A DNA stretch of 64,000 bases from Dendrocalamus latiflorus. Its lineage: Eukaryota > Streptophyta > Magnoliopsida > Poales > Poaceae. The notes under the pieces were generated by a model. The model made no database searches. It was given only the letters and a program-made list of their open reading frames with translations, and had not been told where the DNA came from. Below, piece after piece: positions 12,146-23,042 of the stretch. The DNA lies in assembly GCA_017311315.1 (NCBI GenBank), contig CM029666.1:2038871-2102870 (forward strand), given 5' to 3'. How positions within the stretch are numbered: the stretch's first letter is position 1; every line of letters begins with the position of its first letter. A program made the translations under genes and the position numbers.

Positions 12146-13714
12146 ATGGCAACAACAACAATGCCTGGGCACAGGGCACCGAAGCTCTTTGGCAGGGAGA
12201 GGCCACTCCATGACGCCCTAGGTGGACACAGAGGTGACTAGCTAGCTACAAACTTGCATCTGCCCTTCTTGCAAGCAGTATAGGTTGTGCATGGCTTTGC
12301 TGGAACGACCTTACTCCAATCAGTGTGAAATACTCAGAGACTTTACCCCTGAATTCATGCATGCAGCCGCAGACATCATCCTGTGGAGGAACAAGAAGGT
12401 GTCGGCGTCAATCCTCGCCGGCGCGACGGCGGCGTGGGCTCTGTTCGAGGTGGAGGAGTACCATTTCCTCACACTGGCCTGCTACACTGCCATCTTTGGC
12501 ATGCTCATCTTCTTCATATGGACCAATGCTTCTGCGCTCATGAACCTGTAAACGTCCCTCCCTCCCCCTCGCTGTTATTATTCAGTCCTATCAAATTGAT
12601 GTAGCATAATAGACTTGGGCATTATACAAGCCCATGTAACGACCTCAAACCAGGCCCACTAAATGCCAAATCAGCCCAAAAATGTTTCTTTCCTTTTATT
12701 TTTGGTTTGGAGATTATTCTTAATCCTTAGTCAAAAAAATTCAGGAAAGGTTTTTTTGTGTTTTGTGATGGTAACTGCAGGCCGGTTCCAAGAATCCCTG
12801 AATCCGTCTTGTCCGAGAGAACCACCATGCAAGTAATCCTGACCTTGCACAGCAGGCTAACCTGGTTCGTGTACAGGCTGTACGACATAGCGTGTGGAAA
12901 GGACATCAAAATGTTCATCTTGGTGAGTTATTATACACAAACAATTATGTTGTGTGTGATATACACAGTGGCGGAGCTGGGCCTCGAGTCACCCGGGCAA
13001 TGGTCCGAGGCCCAGCTAAGAAACTCAATGCATTTTACTATAGCAATAAACAGTAAAGGCCTTGATTTTTCTTTGCAGTGGGTTGGGCCCGAGGCTGGGC
13101 CTCGGGCTGCTTATACCCCTGTGTATAAGTATAATAATATAGGCATCATGGTGCCCAGACTCTATGATTAATTCAGCATGCTAAATCAATGACTTCCTTT
13201 CCAAATCGATGTCTTTCCGAATTAATGAATGTTAACAGTTTTGCCTGATATATTATACATCATTGCATTGATATGCATCTAAAAGTAATCTAAAAGCAGA
13301 GAGATTTGATGCCCAGACACTATGGTGTGTGTATAATTGATCTGTACCTGATACACGCACCCATCTGCTCGTGTACATGTTACAGACGGTGCTATCTCTG
13401 TACATAGCGTCAGTAATAGCAAGCTGCTACAGCTCCCTGACTCTCCTCTACCTTGGTAACTGATTAAGCATATCATCAGAATCTTCAGAAATTGCCAATT
13501 CTTAATGCATCAGATCAACTCATGGTATTCTTCCCATCGTTGTTTCGCAGTTGTCCTATGCACGATGACGCTGCCTGCGCTGTACGAGCAGTACGAAAGC
13601 GAGGTCGACCACATGGTCGCGAGAGGGATGCATGATCTCAGGAGCCACTTCGCCGACATGGATTCAGGTGTTCTGAAGAAGATCCCAAGAGGGACAGGAG
13701 CCGCTGCAAATTAA
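12146..13714 (+). CDS. Short reticulon-like protein (RTNLB type)
   Basis: Five exons join in frame: 12146-12233, 12367-12547, 12781-12922, 13386-13455, 13551-13714. They total 645 nt, or 214 aa, with GT-AG at each junction. The N-terminus has the PKLFGRERPLHDALGG motif seen in short plant reticulons. The reticulon homology domain begins at AADIILWRNKKVSASIL (about residue 30). It has two long hydrophobic hairpins (about 37-85 and 135-178) separated by a polar loop (RIPESVLSERTTMQ), and then YEQYESEVDHMV. Reticulons insert as wedges in the outer leaflet of ER tubules and bend the membrane. The C-tail is short and ends RGTGAAAN, without an obvious dilysine retrieval signal. The ATG at 12146 is chosen because the conserved N-terminal motif follows it; the in-exon Met codons further down would remove this motif. 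Intron 3 contains a small hAT-like insertion. Confidence 0.92.
12966..13121. mobile_element. Small hAT-like MITE inside intron 3 of the reticulon gene
   Basis: Begins CAGTGGCGGAGCTGGGCC and ends GGCTGCTTATACCCCTG, so the termini are the CAGTGG/CCCCTG type of Tip100-like hAT elements. Subterminal inverted blocks match (GCTGGGCCTCGAG against its near complement). No convincing 8-bp target duplication is seen, so the ends may be slightly off. Confidence 0.55.
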
Positions 13715-14454
13715 TTAAGGAGAGCACGACCTATCGATTTTTCGACCTAACTTGTGATGTCGATAAAAAAACGAATTAAGATTGCATCTCTCCAATCCCT
13801 GAAGATCTCAAAGAACTGTTACTTAAGGCGTCCCCAATTCAGTCGTACAGAAAGCTGCCGATTAGTTCAGAGTAAGACCTGAAAGTTGCCGTCACATAAT
13901 ACATGCAACACTGATCGCTTTTACGGTGTTATCTAGTGCTGTATCTCTGTTCTTTTTACCCCGTTGGTTCTTTTCGCTTTTCTCGCCTTCGTGATCTGAT
14001 CTGATCGCCATGAGCAGGGGAAGAGAGGACACGCATACTGATGCAAACTTTATTAAGTCTAGGGGTTTTTCGGCCTCTCTCTCGTGCCACGTCATCAGGT
14101 TTACAAAAGAGTTCTTCACTTTTTCGAATACTTTTCTTTACTTGGCGCCTGCGTCAGCCGTTCGATCGGACAGACTGCGCGATGCATGACCTTTAGGTGA
14201 GTGGGCAGACCGCGCGATGCACGACCCACGGATGAGCTCTGTGTGTTTTCGGGAATCTTCGCGTCGCTCTCGTCGTGGCGCATCGCAGCTGTCTTTTTTG
14301 TAGCTACGCTTGCGTGTTCCATTTTGTTACCCTCACTCTTGCTCTCAGTTCCTCTTCTTCGCCCACGTCGCACCCACCGCTCTTTTCCTTCTTCACTCAC
14401 GTCGCCTTCCTCCTCTTTGACAACACTGACTCCATCGTATGCCTCTTCTTCCCC

Positions 14455-14575
14455 TTTCTGTTCTGGGTGCTGTCTTTATCGAATTTACCAGAAATTAGGT
14501 GTTGTCTTTCCTATTTTGGGTGCTGTCTTTATTGAATTTCCCAAAAATTAGGTGTTGTCTTTACAAATTTTTCCA
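14455..14575 (+). repeat. Two- to three-unit tandem repeat, about 55 bp
   Basis: GGGTGCTGTCTTTATCGAATTTACCAGAAATTAGGTGTTGTCTTT-type units recur at about 14465 and 14519. A third, shorter unit follows near 14552. Confidence 0.7.
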
Positions 14576-14734
14576 GAATTTTTTTTGTTCTCTCATGGAC
14601 CTGAGGTGATGCCTCGCTTGGTATTCTCTACCTGCTCCCTGGTTCCTCGCTCTTGCTCTCGGTTCCTCTTCTTCACCCATGTCGCACCCTACCGCTCTTT
14701 TCCCTCTTTGCTCGCGCCGCCCTCCTCCTCTTTG

Positions 14735-15260
14735 GCCGCACTCTCTACTTCGACCACGGCCCTTTCGATCACGACTTCCACTTCGACCACGACTTCGACT
14801 TCAATTCGGTCCTTCGACCACGCCCCTTCAACTACTGCATCGAATTTGACCATGGCATCAACGTCGACCACGACCCTTCCACCATGACCTCGACCTAAAC
14901 TATGGCTTTGACTTCGTCCACGTCGACGTTGACCACGACCTCGACTTCGACCACGGACCATTGACTTTGACTACGGCATCGACTTCGATCATGACCCTTC
15001 AATCACGGTCTCGATCTCGACGATGGCTTCAACATCGCCCACGTCGACTTCAACCACAGCCTCGACCTCGAACACAACCTCGGCCTTGACCACAGCCACG
15101 GTCTCAATCTCGAACGCGGTTTCGATTTCGACCACAACCATGGCCTCAACCTCGCACACGGCTTCGACTTCGACCATTGCGTTGACTTTGACCACAATGC
15201 CCTTCGACCACGATCTCAGCTCAGCTTGGACCACGGACCACGTTGTTTCGATCACGATAT
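14735..15260 (+). repeat. Hexamer-based minisatellite (TCGACC/ACGACC words)
   Basis: For about 500 bp the sequence is built of TTCGACCACGACCTCGACTT-like words, with runs of TCGACC, TCGAAC, TTGACC and TCGACG. One frame gives Thr/Ser repeats, another His/Asp/Phe repeats, and the reverse strand Val/Glu repeats. The open frames are a by-product of the 6-bp period and are not genes. Confidence 0.8.
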
Positions 15261-15666
15261 TTTGATGTTTCGATCATGATATTTGGACTAAACACTCCGA
15301 TTTTTCAAGATTACATACAAACCCTTCCAAATTACATATAGATTCTCGATTTTTTTTTAAAAAACCATCCTTTACGAAATAAAACCACATTTTCATAAAA
15401 CACCCCGTTTTATGTAATTAATTTTTATTTTTTACTGAAACCCCTGTTTACGAATTATGGGCTTCCGTATCTAGTTGTATTGAGGATTGACTGAGTTCAA
15501 AACACATGGGCTCCACCATTAATGGCGAAGCCGGAGAGGACAGCGACACACGCCTATCGGATAAACATTATGCCTGATGCAATGAAAAGCCTCTTGTGTT
15601 GATCATCTCGTTCAAGGGATTGTATTGGACGCCACTCCTCGCATGACCCTCCTTAAGTAGTCATTT

Positions 15667-15892
15667 GTCTGTTCTTTTTAATTTTTAAAAACTATTTTTC
15701 GATTTTTTATAATAACTAGCTTTTAAACGAAATATCTTTTTAAAATAGAGTCTACTAATTAATTATAGTACATACTGTACCAACTTCATTTATATCGGTA
15801 AAAATCGTGTTTTTGTTACTATGTAATCTCTCACACGAACAGCCCAAAAGTCACAACCAAAAGTCATAAGCTTCAGCCAAAAAGAACAGACC
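15667..15892 (-). mobile_element. MITE, family A
   Basis: Bounded by GTCTGTTCTTTTTA and AAAAAGAACAGAC. The interior is the reverse complement of the copies at 53599-53834 and 57742-57985 (shared TAGTACATACTGTACC, TTTATATCGGTAAAAA and CTCTCACACGAACAG words). It sits at the edge of a short tandem array. Confidence 0.75.
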
Positions 15893-15896
15893 CTTA

Positions 15897-15980
15897 AGTA
15901 TTTAATCCTTAATTAGTCATTTGTCTATCTGAGTATTTAACCCTCAATTAGTCATTTGTCTATCTTAGTATTTAACCTTC
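15897..15980 (+). repeat. 35-bp tandem repeat
   Basis: AGTATTTAATCCTTAATTAG followed by TCATTTGTCTATCTG repeats twice, with a third partial unit. The left flank of the MITE at 15667 (TTAAGTAGTCATTTGTCT) is part of the same array, so the MITE probably inserted into it. Confidence 0.75.
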
Positions 15981-16079
15981 TCCGTCATACCAAAATAAAA
16001 AAGGTGACAATACTGACAAGATGACACATCATACACCATGGCATAGGCCACATCGACATAGGACCATCTGTCACTTTGT

Positions 16080-16275
16080 CGTGGTTTTTTTCATTATAAC
16101 CGCAGCTAAAGGTTTTTAGTTTTAGTGTGAATATCTGTACGAATAAATCTTATGCTATATACAAAAGGCTATTTCGAAGAATTGTTTCGATAAATTATTT
16201 TTAAAAAATAATAGAATAATAATTGTATTTATTTATACATAAAAAGCTATAAGCACCTGAAAAGAAAGGACCGTC
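16080..16275. mobile_element. Diverged MITE-like segment
   Basis: AT-rich, with GGTTTTTAGTTTTAGTG near one end and AAAAAGCTATAAGCACCTGAAAAG at the other, similar in layout to family A. The ends are not sharp. 16280-16960 beyond it shows no recognisable gene. Confidence 0.35.
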
Positions 16276-16971
16276 AGTTCATCTATCTACCAGTTGGCTA
16301 CTGTAGGTTTGTCTCGGGCAGGTGCACGCAGAAAAGCCTTGGTGTTCGGCTTCTCAGCTTTCAACGCTTCGCGACAGGAGAGGCTGATTCACAGATCAGA
16401 TCAACACAGTAATACAGTACTAGTACGAGCAGTGTACTACAGTGTTACGGTGTGACGTGCCAATACCTACAGTTGGTCAGCTTTGCTTGCGGTGGCCTTT
16501 GTACTTGCACAGTTGCACTAGCAAGTTTTGTCGTGCTCACGCAGTGGTGCAAGGATCAGGGCTATTGGAGCTTGATCTTGATACATACGCGCGTCGTCGT
16601 CCATTGTCGCGTCAGGGAGAGGATGAAGTAATTGGAGCTTTGTGTGGATCGAATCTATCCGGTTCAACGTAATAGATTCAGAGAAGCCAACGCGTTTAGT
16701 TTAATTCTCGAAGAAGCTAGAATTAAAAAACAAAAAGAACAGGACCTTTGCCGTCGAAGGCGATGTCCGATTGAAAAGAGAACTCTCTTAAGAATAGTAC
16801 TATATTGGTTACAGGGGAAAAAACATAATATATAAATGCGAAGAATATCTCGTTTGCTGAACTAGTTTTTAGAGGGAGAAAGTCCAATACAACTTATAAG
16901 ACTGTAGTTTTAGGATTTACATACGGCAGTCCGTGGCCTTAACTGTGTTCAGCCCGTTTAGACCTGAGGTC

Positions 16972-17276
16972 CAAGGAGTAAACTCGGTTGGATGTAAGAC
17001 ATACGGGCAGGTTTGATCCAACATTTGATATTAGAGCCATGCCGAGGATAAGGTCGGTGTCACCGTCAAGCCGCACCATTGTTGCCGATGGTGGTTCGTC
17101 GATGGTGCTAGGAAGAGAAAACATCTAAAGGAGTAAATCCGGCTGAACCTATGCATGCAACTAGGGTCTGATCTAACATTGGTGTCAGAGCCGTGCTGAG
17201 AACAAGGTCAGTGTCGCCACCAAGCCGCATCACTATTACTGGTGGTGGTTCGTGGAGGGTGCCAGGAAAAGAAAGC
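16972..17276 (+). repeat. Duplicated (about 155-bp) Copia leader with two PBS-like sites
   Basis: Two diverged tandem copies, about 16972-17125 and 17128-17276, both running GGAGTAAA-C-GG through a PBS-like site to GGTGGTTCGT-GATGGTGC. The second has TTGGTGTCAGAGC (17180-17192), close to the tRNA-iMet complement TGGTATCAGAGC used by Copia elements. The first has the decayed TTTGATATTAGAGCC (17024-17038). Confidence 0.6.
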
Positions 17277-17297
17277 GGTGTCTCTCTTCAATACTCT

Positions 17298-17873
17298 ATG
17301 CTGAACAAGACTAACTATAGCCGTGTGGACAATCAAGATGAAGGTGTTCATGAAGGCCCAAGATGTTTGGAAAGCTGTGGTGGGCGACGATATTGATGAG
17401 CACAAAGATCAGATGACCCTTGCTGCCATCTTCCAAGGAGTCTCGAAAGCGACCCTCCTATTCGGCAAAAAAGAGAAAGTGAAAGCTGCGTGGGATACAC
17501 TCAAAATGATGTACGTCGGCGGCAACCGTGTCAAGGACGTGCGTGTGCAGACCCTCAAGGTGAGTTCGAGGGTGTGCGCATGAAGGAAATGAAGTTAGTG
17601 GACGATTTTGCCATAAAATAAACGACTCTTGTCAACCAAATTTGCCGGCATGGTGACAAGATGGACGAGAGTTACATTGTGAAAAAGTTTCTCCACACCG
17701 TCTCGAACAAGTACATACAGGTTGTCTCAACCATTGAGCAACTTAGGAACTTGAGGACAGTGACAGTGGAAAATACGATCGGGCGCCTCAAGATGTATGA
17801 GAAGCGTTTACGCGTTCCGGGCGACAACAACGACGACGAACACTTTCGTCTCACACGGGCCGAGTGGGTGGTC
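17298..17873 (+). pseudogene. Ty1/Copia gag relic (UBN2-type)
   Basis: Downstream of a PBS-like site, frames read MLNKTNY, then WTIKMKVFMKAQDVWKAVVG, DQMTLAAIFQGVSKATLLF, AWDTLKMMYVGGNRVKD, and after a break KMDESYIVKKFLHTVSNKYI, STIEQLRNLRTVTVENTIGR and DDEHFRLTRAEW. This is the N-terminal gag of plant Copia elements, ending just before where the CCHC knuckle would follow. It is broken by a frameshift near 17320, a lost base in the AAGG run near 17559, and a TAA near 17619. No protease, integrase or RT follows; the sequence runs instead into a TRIM-like fragment. Confidence 0.8.
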
Positions 17874-17879
17874 TCCCTC

Positions 17880-18388
17880 ACACTTATAAATTTATGGTTT
17901 TTTTTCTTCCCATAACTGATATGGGACTATTCCTAATATTCTCCCTCTCACATATCGACTATGCACTTTCGTAACCATGAAGTCTAAGGAGATGTCAGAC
18001 GTCTGAACTCTGATACCAATTGTAGGAACTAAGTTAGGAAACACACAGGCAATTTACTCATGGACCCACACTATACGGGGGAGATGCACACACAGAGAAA
18101 AACTACTAAACTTACGATCAACACATACAAGTTTTATGAGACACAACGGCGCCTCATTTTTTCTCTGTTCTATTATTCTCTTGCTCACATAAAAAAACTG
18201 ATTACAGGGTGCTCTTTTATTGAGAGCAAACGACGACAAAAACTCTAAATATTTCAAAAGGATTCTAAACCTACCTAAATACGAGACACTTTCCAAATCT
18301 GCCTAAATATGAAACATATTTTCCCAAAAATATAAATATGTCATATACACAAAGATATAATGCAAAACAATCTTGATTATTCCTAACA
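17880..18388 (-). mobile_element. TRIM-like LTR retrotransposon fragment
   Basis: Read on the minus strand, an LTR of about 368 bp runs from 18388 (TGTTAGGAATAATCAAG) to 18021 (CTTAGTTCCTACA). It includes an AATAAA signal and is followed at once by the PBS ATTGGTATCAGAG. Only about 75 bp later comes a purine tract (GAGAGGGAGA) and then ATTAGGAATAGTCCC, which resembles the LTR start. An internal region this short is typical of TRIM/SMART elements. The second LTR is truncated or diverged near 17880-17945, next to the gag relic. Confidence 0.5.
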
Positions 18389-19814
18389 ACCTTAGACGGC
18401 AAAACTAATCCCGGGAACTCAAGACCATGTGCGTTGTCCACGTCGATGGCTGCGTTATCCGTTGTCGTCTCGAAAAATACAGACAAAAGCCATCAACAGC
18501 GGCGCAAAATAGCGGGCCAAATTCTAGCAGCAATAGCTACCGTGGCATGATGAGCACTGTTACTGGCCGGCGGGGCGGGATGCCTGTGCCGTGCCGGTGG
18601 TATCGAGACCGGCGGGCGAGGCGAGGGCGAGCACACAAGACAGTATTGCGCCTGATGGGGAGAGCATGGTTCGCTTTGCTCCATGTGTTCACCTCGAACC
18701 CACAACTTTTGGCGTGCAGCAGGCAGGCAGGCAATCGAGCGGTCAAAAGAGAAGGCAAAGGAGAGCAGCGGCGGTGGAGTGGTCCGGCGCAGCATGATTG
18801 CTCGCTTCGCTTCGCTTGTCACAAACAAAGGCGACGACCGTGGTCTGTGGAGGGAGGAAAACCATGCCGCACTTCGGCCTTTTGGGAGGCACGCTTGGGT
18901 TGGGCAGGGCATGCCTTGGCTTGGCTTGCTGTCGGTCGGATAAAGGAGGGGAGGACTGAGGAGGAGGCCCGCCTGCCTGCCTGCGGCGTACGACTAAACG
19001 CCCATGTGGGCAAAGGCACGGACGCAGCCGGGTGTTTCCCGTACTTGTTCACTTCAATCATGCTTAAGGTACGAGTGCTGCTCCTAGCTAGCAAACACAT
19101 GGCGTTGCTTGCAAGTTCTGGGCAAAACCTCACGGACCATGACTTGCAAGTTTTGTTGGGCTAATCCTAGCCCGCTTTACCAGCCACGCAACGCGGCGAC
19201 GGCGACGAAAGGACAGATTGATGGTTCATCCGACGGCGAGCGAGCAAAGATCCGCGGCCCGCACTGCTAGTCTCGTGGCTCTTGGCAGCATTCGGGAGAA
19301 TGATCATCGCCTCTCACGATAGCTCCAAAACAGCGAGAAATCTCGTCTGCCGACGGAGGCGCATGTGCACGGGCGGCGATGCAGCCGAGTCACCGTCCGT
19401 CACACGCCCCCATGTTCTTTTCCCCTCCTCCGCTGGCACTTCACCTCCTCCTCCGCCGCCGCCGCAGCAGCAGGCACACGGGGAGTCGACATCGGCAGGC
19501 AGGCGGGCATGTGCGAGGCGAAGCGGGAGCAGCAAAGCAACACGCACCTGAGTATCCAAGGGATCAGGCGGAGGAAGCAACCAGGGGTCCACGTGGCAGG
19601 CCGTCCTCGCGAGTCGGGCCCACGTGCAAGTGTGCCACTGGGTATCCATCCAGTCCAGCTTGGATCGCGTACGGGCCGTCGTGCGCTCTCCTCTCTGGCC
19701 TCTGCCAGCGCCAACGATGCGCGCCGTGCCGTTCCCCGCGCATCCCGATGCGAGCTCAGCAGAAACTCCCCCAACCTTTCAGCTCCGGACCGGATCCAAA
19801 ACACCAAATCCATC
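18389..19814. other. GC-rich intergenic region, no supported gene
   Basis: Long overlapping frames occur on both strands (for example 18427-19164 plus and 18493-18912 minus) because the sequence is GC-rich. None shows a domain, splice structure or consistent composition. I see no gene here. Confidence 0.5.
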
Positions 19815-20750
19815 TAGGGGTGGCAACGGGGCCATTCCCCGGCGGGGAGTGGCTCCCCGCCCCCGCCCCCTGTCAGGGAATTTTTCCCCGCTCCCCGTCC
19901 CTGTCCCCGGTCGCGGGGACACAATTTCTCCGTCCCCCGCCCCGTCGGGGATCCGGGTCCCCGATGGGGTAAAATTCCCCGAGGCAACACAGACAAAAAT
20001 CACACAGAGCAGGATCAGGATTTTTCCTTCCAGGAAGAGGCAAACCTTGCGAGGATCATTCAGTTCATTCAATAGTTCATTCAGTTCAGAACAATTCATT
20101 CAGTTCACAAATGTATACAAATGGATACAAACAACATGACATTGCAAATCTGGGATGAACTCGGCCACTCGGGAAGTCGGAAGTACCTTGTGCCGCCGCC
20201 GCCTGTAGCCTCCGCGCCGCCGCCTGGAGGCCCTGGACCTCCGTGCTGCCGCCGCCTGGACCTCCGTGCTGCCACCGCCTGGACCTCCGCGCCACCGTCG
20301 CCAAGGTTCGAGGGGCTGGGGCCCGGGGGTGCGGAGATGTTCGCCGGCGGCCGCCGCCTGGGTGGCTGGGCCGGACTGCCGGAGTGCCGGAGGCGACAGG
20401 CGAGGTCCGCGCGGAGCAGAGCTGAGCAGCTAGGGTTAGCGACTTAGCGCCGCCGCCTGTGGTCTGGCGTGTGGATTGGGTTGGGGGAAATGTTTCTAGG
20501 GTTTGGGCAGTTGGGCTGTGCATCTCAAAACCTTATATACTTACATACATGGGCCCACATGTCATACTCTAATCGGGGCCCCGAACGGGAAACGGGGACG
20601 GGGAATAGGGGAACGCCCCCGCCCCGCTTCACCCGATGGGGGGGAGATCCCCCAAATCCCTCCCCGCGGGGAGCAAAATCCCCCCATCCCCGTCCCCTAA
20701 TAGGGAAATTCCCCGACGGGGAACGGGGAATGGGGCCGTTGCCATTCCTA
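19815..20750. mobile_element. Non-autonomous hAT element with perfect 8-bp TSD
   Basis: The termini are TAGGGGTGGCAACGGGGCC on the left and GGGGCCGTTGCCATTCCTA on the right, i.e. inverted TAGG(GG/AA)TGGCAACGG ends. The element is flanked by the direct 8-bp repeat AATCCATC at 19807-19814 and 20751-20758, the size made by hAT transposases. The GC-rich inverted arms extend roughly 170 bp from each end. The middle holds a short CCGCCTGGACCTCCGTGCTG tandem repeat (about 20200-20300) and no transposase. Confidence 0.9.
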
Positions 20751-21058
20751 AATCCATCCGTCTCCTACTTGGACTAGTACCACCGAGTATATCTCCACCA
20801 AATACCAGTACGCAAACGCACTGGCACTTTGAATAGTGGGCATGGAGGCAGGTGCTTGCCAGGCTCTCAAATCCCTTTGAATAGTAGTAGAAGAATTGCA
20901 GCCGTAAAGCTAGCCATGTTGGTGGGATCACTCATTGTAGTACTATTGTATATGCCAACTATAGCAACTCTCCGTTCATACAACACTCAATTTTCTAGGC
21001 GGCAGAGGAGGCTTGTGCATGGGCAGAGCTGAACTATGAGCCTGATCTTTTCCTCCGA

Positions 21059-21253
21059 AGCTGGCGGTTTTTAGCTTTTATAATAGTATCTAACTTTCAA
21101 ACAGAGTATTTTCTCAAAACGAAGTCTACAAGTTAAACGATGTACATATTAAAAGCCCAATATATATACTATCCAAAATCGCAAGTATCTCTCTTTGTAA
21201 TCTATACTGTAAACAGCTAAAATTCAAAATTTTCAGCCAAAAACCGCAGCCGT
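21059..21253. mobile_element. MITE related to family A
   Basis: Ends GCTGGCGGTTTTTAGCTTTT and CAGCCAAAAACCGCAGC are inverted. The interior words (AACAGAGTATTTTCTC, CTACAAGTTAAACGATGTAC, CTCTTTGTAATCTATACTG) match the order found in family A. Confidence 0.6.
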
Positions 21254-21364
21254 TGCCAAACATGCCCATGCTTGCTTGGACTCCAATAGAACAATCCTCG
21301 TTTACTCCGGCTGGGGGGCTTTTCCAATCCGGTTTGGACTTCTTGTCTTCCAAGTGCAAGAATG

Positions 21365-21560
21365 AACGCGCGGGTTTTTAATTTTAGTTTTTTTAGCTTT
21401 TTCAGCTTTTTTGTTTTTGTTTTTTTTCATTTTTATTCTTTAAATTATACGTAAAGATATAACAATATTTTTTTCTTTATTAACTTAAAAAAATAACAAC
21501 TGAAAATTTCAACTAAAATATAACAAACAGAAACGGCGAGCCGAAGCAGATTGAACGGCC
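21365..21560 (+). mobile_element. MITE, family B (diverged)
   Basis: T-rich stem TTTTAGCTTTTTCAGCTTTTTTG, then TTAAATTATACGTAAAGATA, and an A-rich return arm ending near GAGCCGAAGCAG, as in other family B copies. Confidence 0.45.
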
Positions 21561-22560
21561 CCTAACGATTTGGCAGGCGAGGGGGGAGACGAATGATCAT
21601 TAGATTGATCAATTAGCTTTGGCGTGGCGCCAAAAGAAAGTGCTGCCCCTTTAGCCGAAGCAATCGATTGGCGCCATCTATTGGAGATCGCAAAGCTCCA
21701 CCGGGATCTCACTACCGAAGAATAAGATCCCCGGCAAATCACATCATCAGCACCGGATAATCAAGTGCCTAGAAAAAAGAGGCCCGGTGCGTCCTGTCAT
21801 GGTGGCATTTCGCTGAAAATTCTCGAAGGGATCCTTGACATGGTCTCAGGGTAATTATATGTTGGTTAAACAGTTTGCATGTTTATCCCGGGCAGTTTGC
21901 AAGTTTATTTGCAGATCAAAAGCCCTAGCTCTATGCGGATGTGAAGCTCAACAGAAAAAGATTTAACTTCTCCCAACATACCCCGATTGAATTGGTTGAT
22001 CCATCACATCGACAAAAATGAGTCCCCATATGATCTCATTAACATTATTTCTCCTTACATGAAAATCCAGATAGGATCATTTCAACAAATGTGTTAATCC
22101 ACAAGAAAAAATCAGGATGAGAACCCCATCAAATATCATCATTTTGCAAAACCTGGTACAAAGGGGGCAGAGGGCTATAAGGAGCATAGGTAAAAATAAA
22201 TTCTGGGCTACTTCAAATTTGTTGAATCTTCCCACTATAAACTTCTTGTTTTCCCAGGACCGTTTGCAAACAGAACAATACAGACTGAACATAGTGTGAT
22301 GTTCATGCTGACTCGATGCGCAAATGAACAGTCTACAGAGCGATATACACCATCCAGAAGAAATAATACACCTACACTTGCCAGCCACTCGTACTGCAAT
22401 TCAAACGCAATTGAAGCAAAGGCAAGCACGCACGGAACAAAAGTGACCCAGTTGCAAGAAAATTCAAGTCAATGTATCAAACCACAAGAAACACATCAAC
22501 ATCAATATCAAAGTACAAAGATGGGACCGATGTATATATGATATTTAACTCGAATGAAGT

Positions 22561-23042
22561 TTCTACAAGCAAACTAATGATACTTATCTGACAACTCAAC
22601 CTCAGCAACTTCCATGAGTTCAAATATACAGAGGGCTGCACAAATGACTAAGTGCTTGATTCGGATTTTTACTGAAATTTTTAGACACTATATATTTATT
22701 CAAAAATAAGAAGAAGACAGCAATTGGAATTGGAATCCAACACTTCACACTCCTCCCCACTTACTCCAACATTGGCAATTGGCTTCTCCAGAACCAATCA
22801 CAAACACCCTCTCTGTCTCACCAACACAGGAACCACCATCTCATTTTGATCTTATTTTTGAACCACCTCTAACCCAATGCCCAGAACCATACTTAGTTTG
22901 ATCCCAAATGCACACCTGCCTAATAACACCATCCACTGTTCGCCAACGACTCACGTAACATGTAATAACAGTAATGACAAGTAACAGCAGGGTAACTACT
23001 CTTCTAGGATTCGCAACATACCAGAATTCACCGATCCTTGAG
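22561..23042 (-). other. Probable 3' UTR of the PB1-domain gene
   Basis: AT-rich sequence directly beyond the stop codon. A minus-strand AATAAA occurs near 22691-22696. No other gene is visible. Confidence 0.4.

Larger units (their letters stand above)
13715..15666. other. Downstream region of the reticulon gene, low-complexity sequence
   Basis: 13715-13900 is probable 3' UTR of the reticulon gene. 13900-14400 holds no recognisable gene. 14430-14570 and 14735-15260 are tandem-repetitive (separate entries). 15260-15660 has no recognisable content. Confidence 0.45.
20751..22560. other. Intergenic region with MITE pieces
   Basis: Apart from the two MITE segments (21059-21253 and 21365-21560), I see no gene. 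Short frames at 22077-22541 have no recognisable product. The stretch nearest 22.6-23.0 kb is probably the 3' flank of the PB1-domain gene. Confidence 0.4.

Noticed and set aside
14552..15265. Threonine/serine-repeat and valine/glutamate-repeat proteins
   Set aside because: They are by-products of a 6-bp minisatellite that keeps several frames open on both strands.
18008..18020. Possible tRNA gene fragment (TGGTATCAGAG-like)
   Set aside because: It is the tRNA-iMet-complementary primer-binding site of an LTR element, not a tRNA; no cloverleaf can be drawn around it.
18427..19164. 245-codon plus-strand frame
   Set aside because: GC-rich DNA with equally open antisense frames; no recognisable domain or gene structure.
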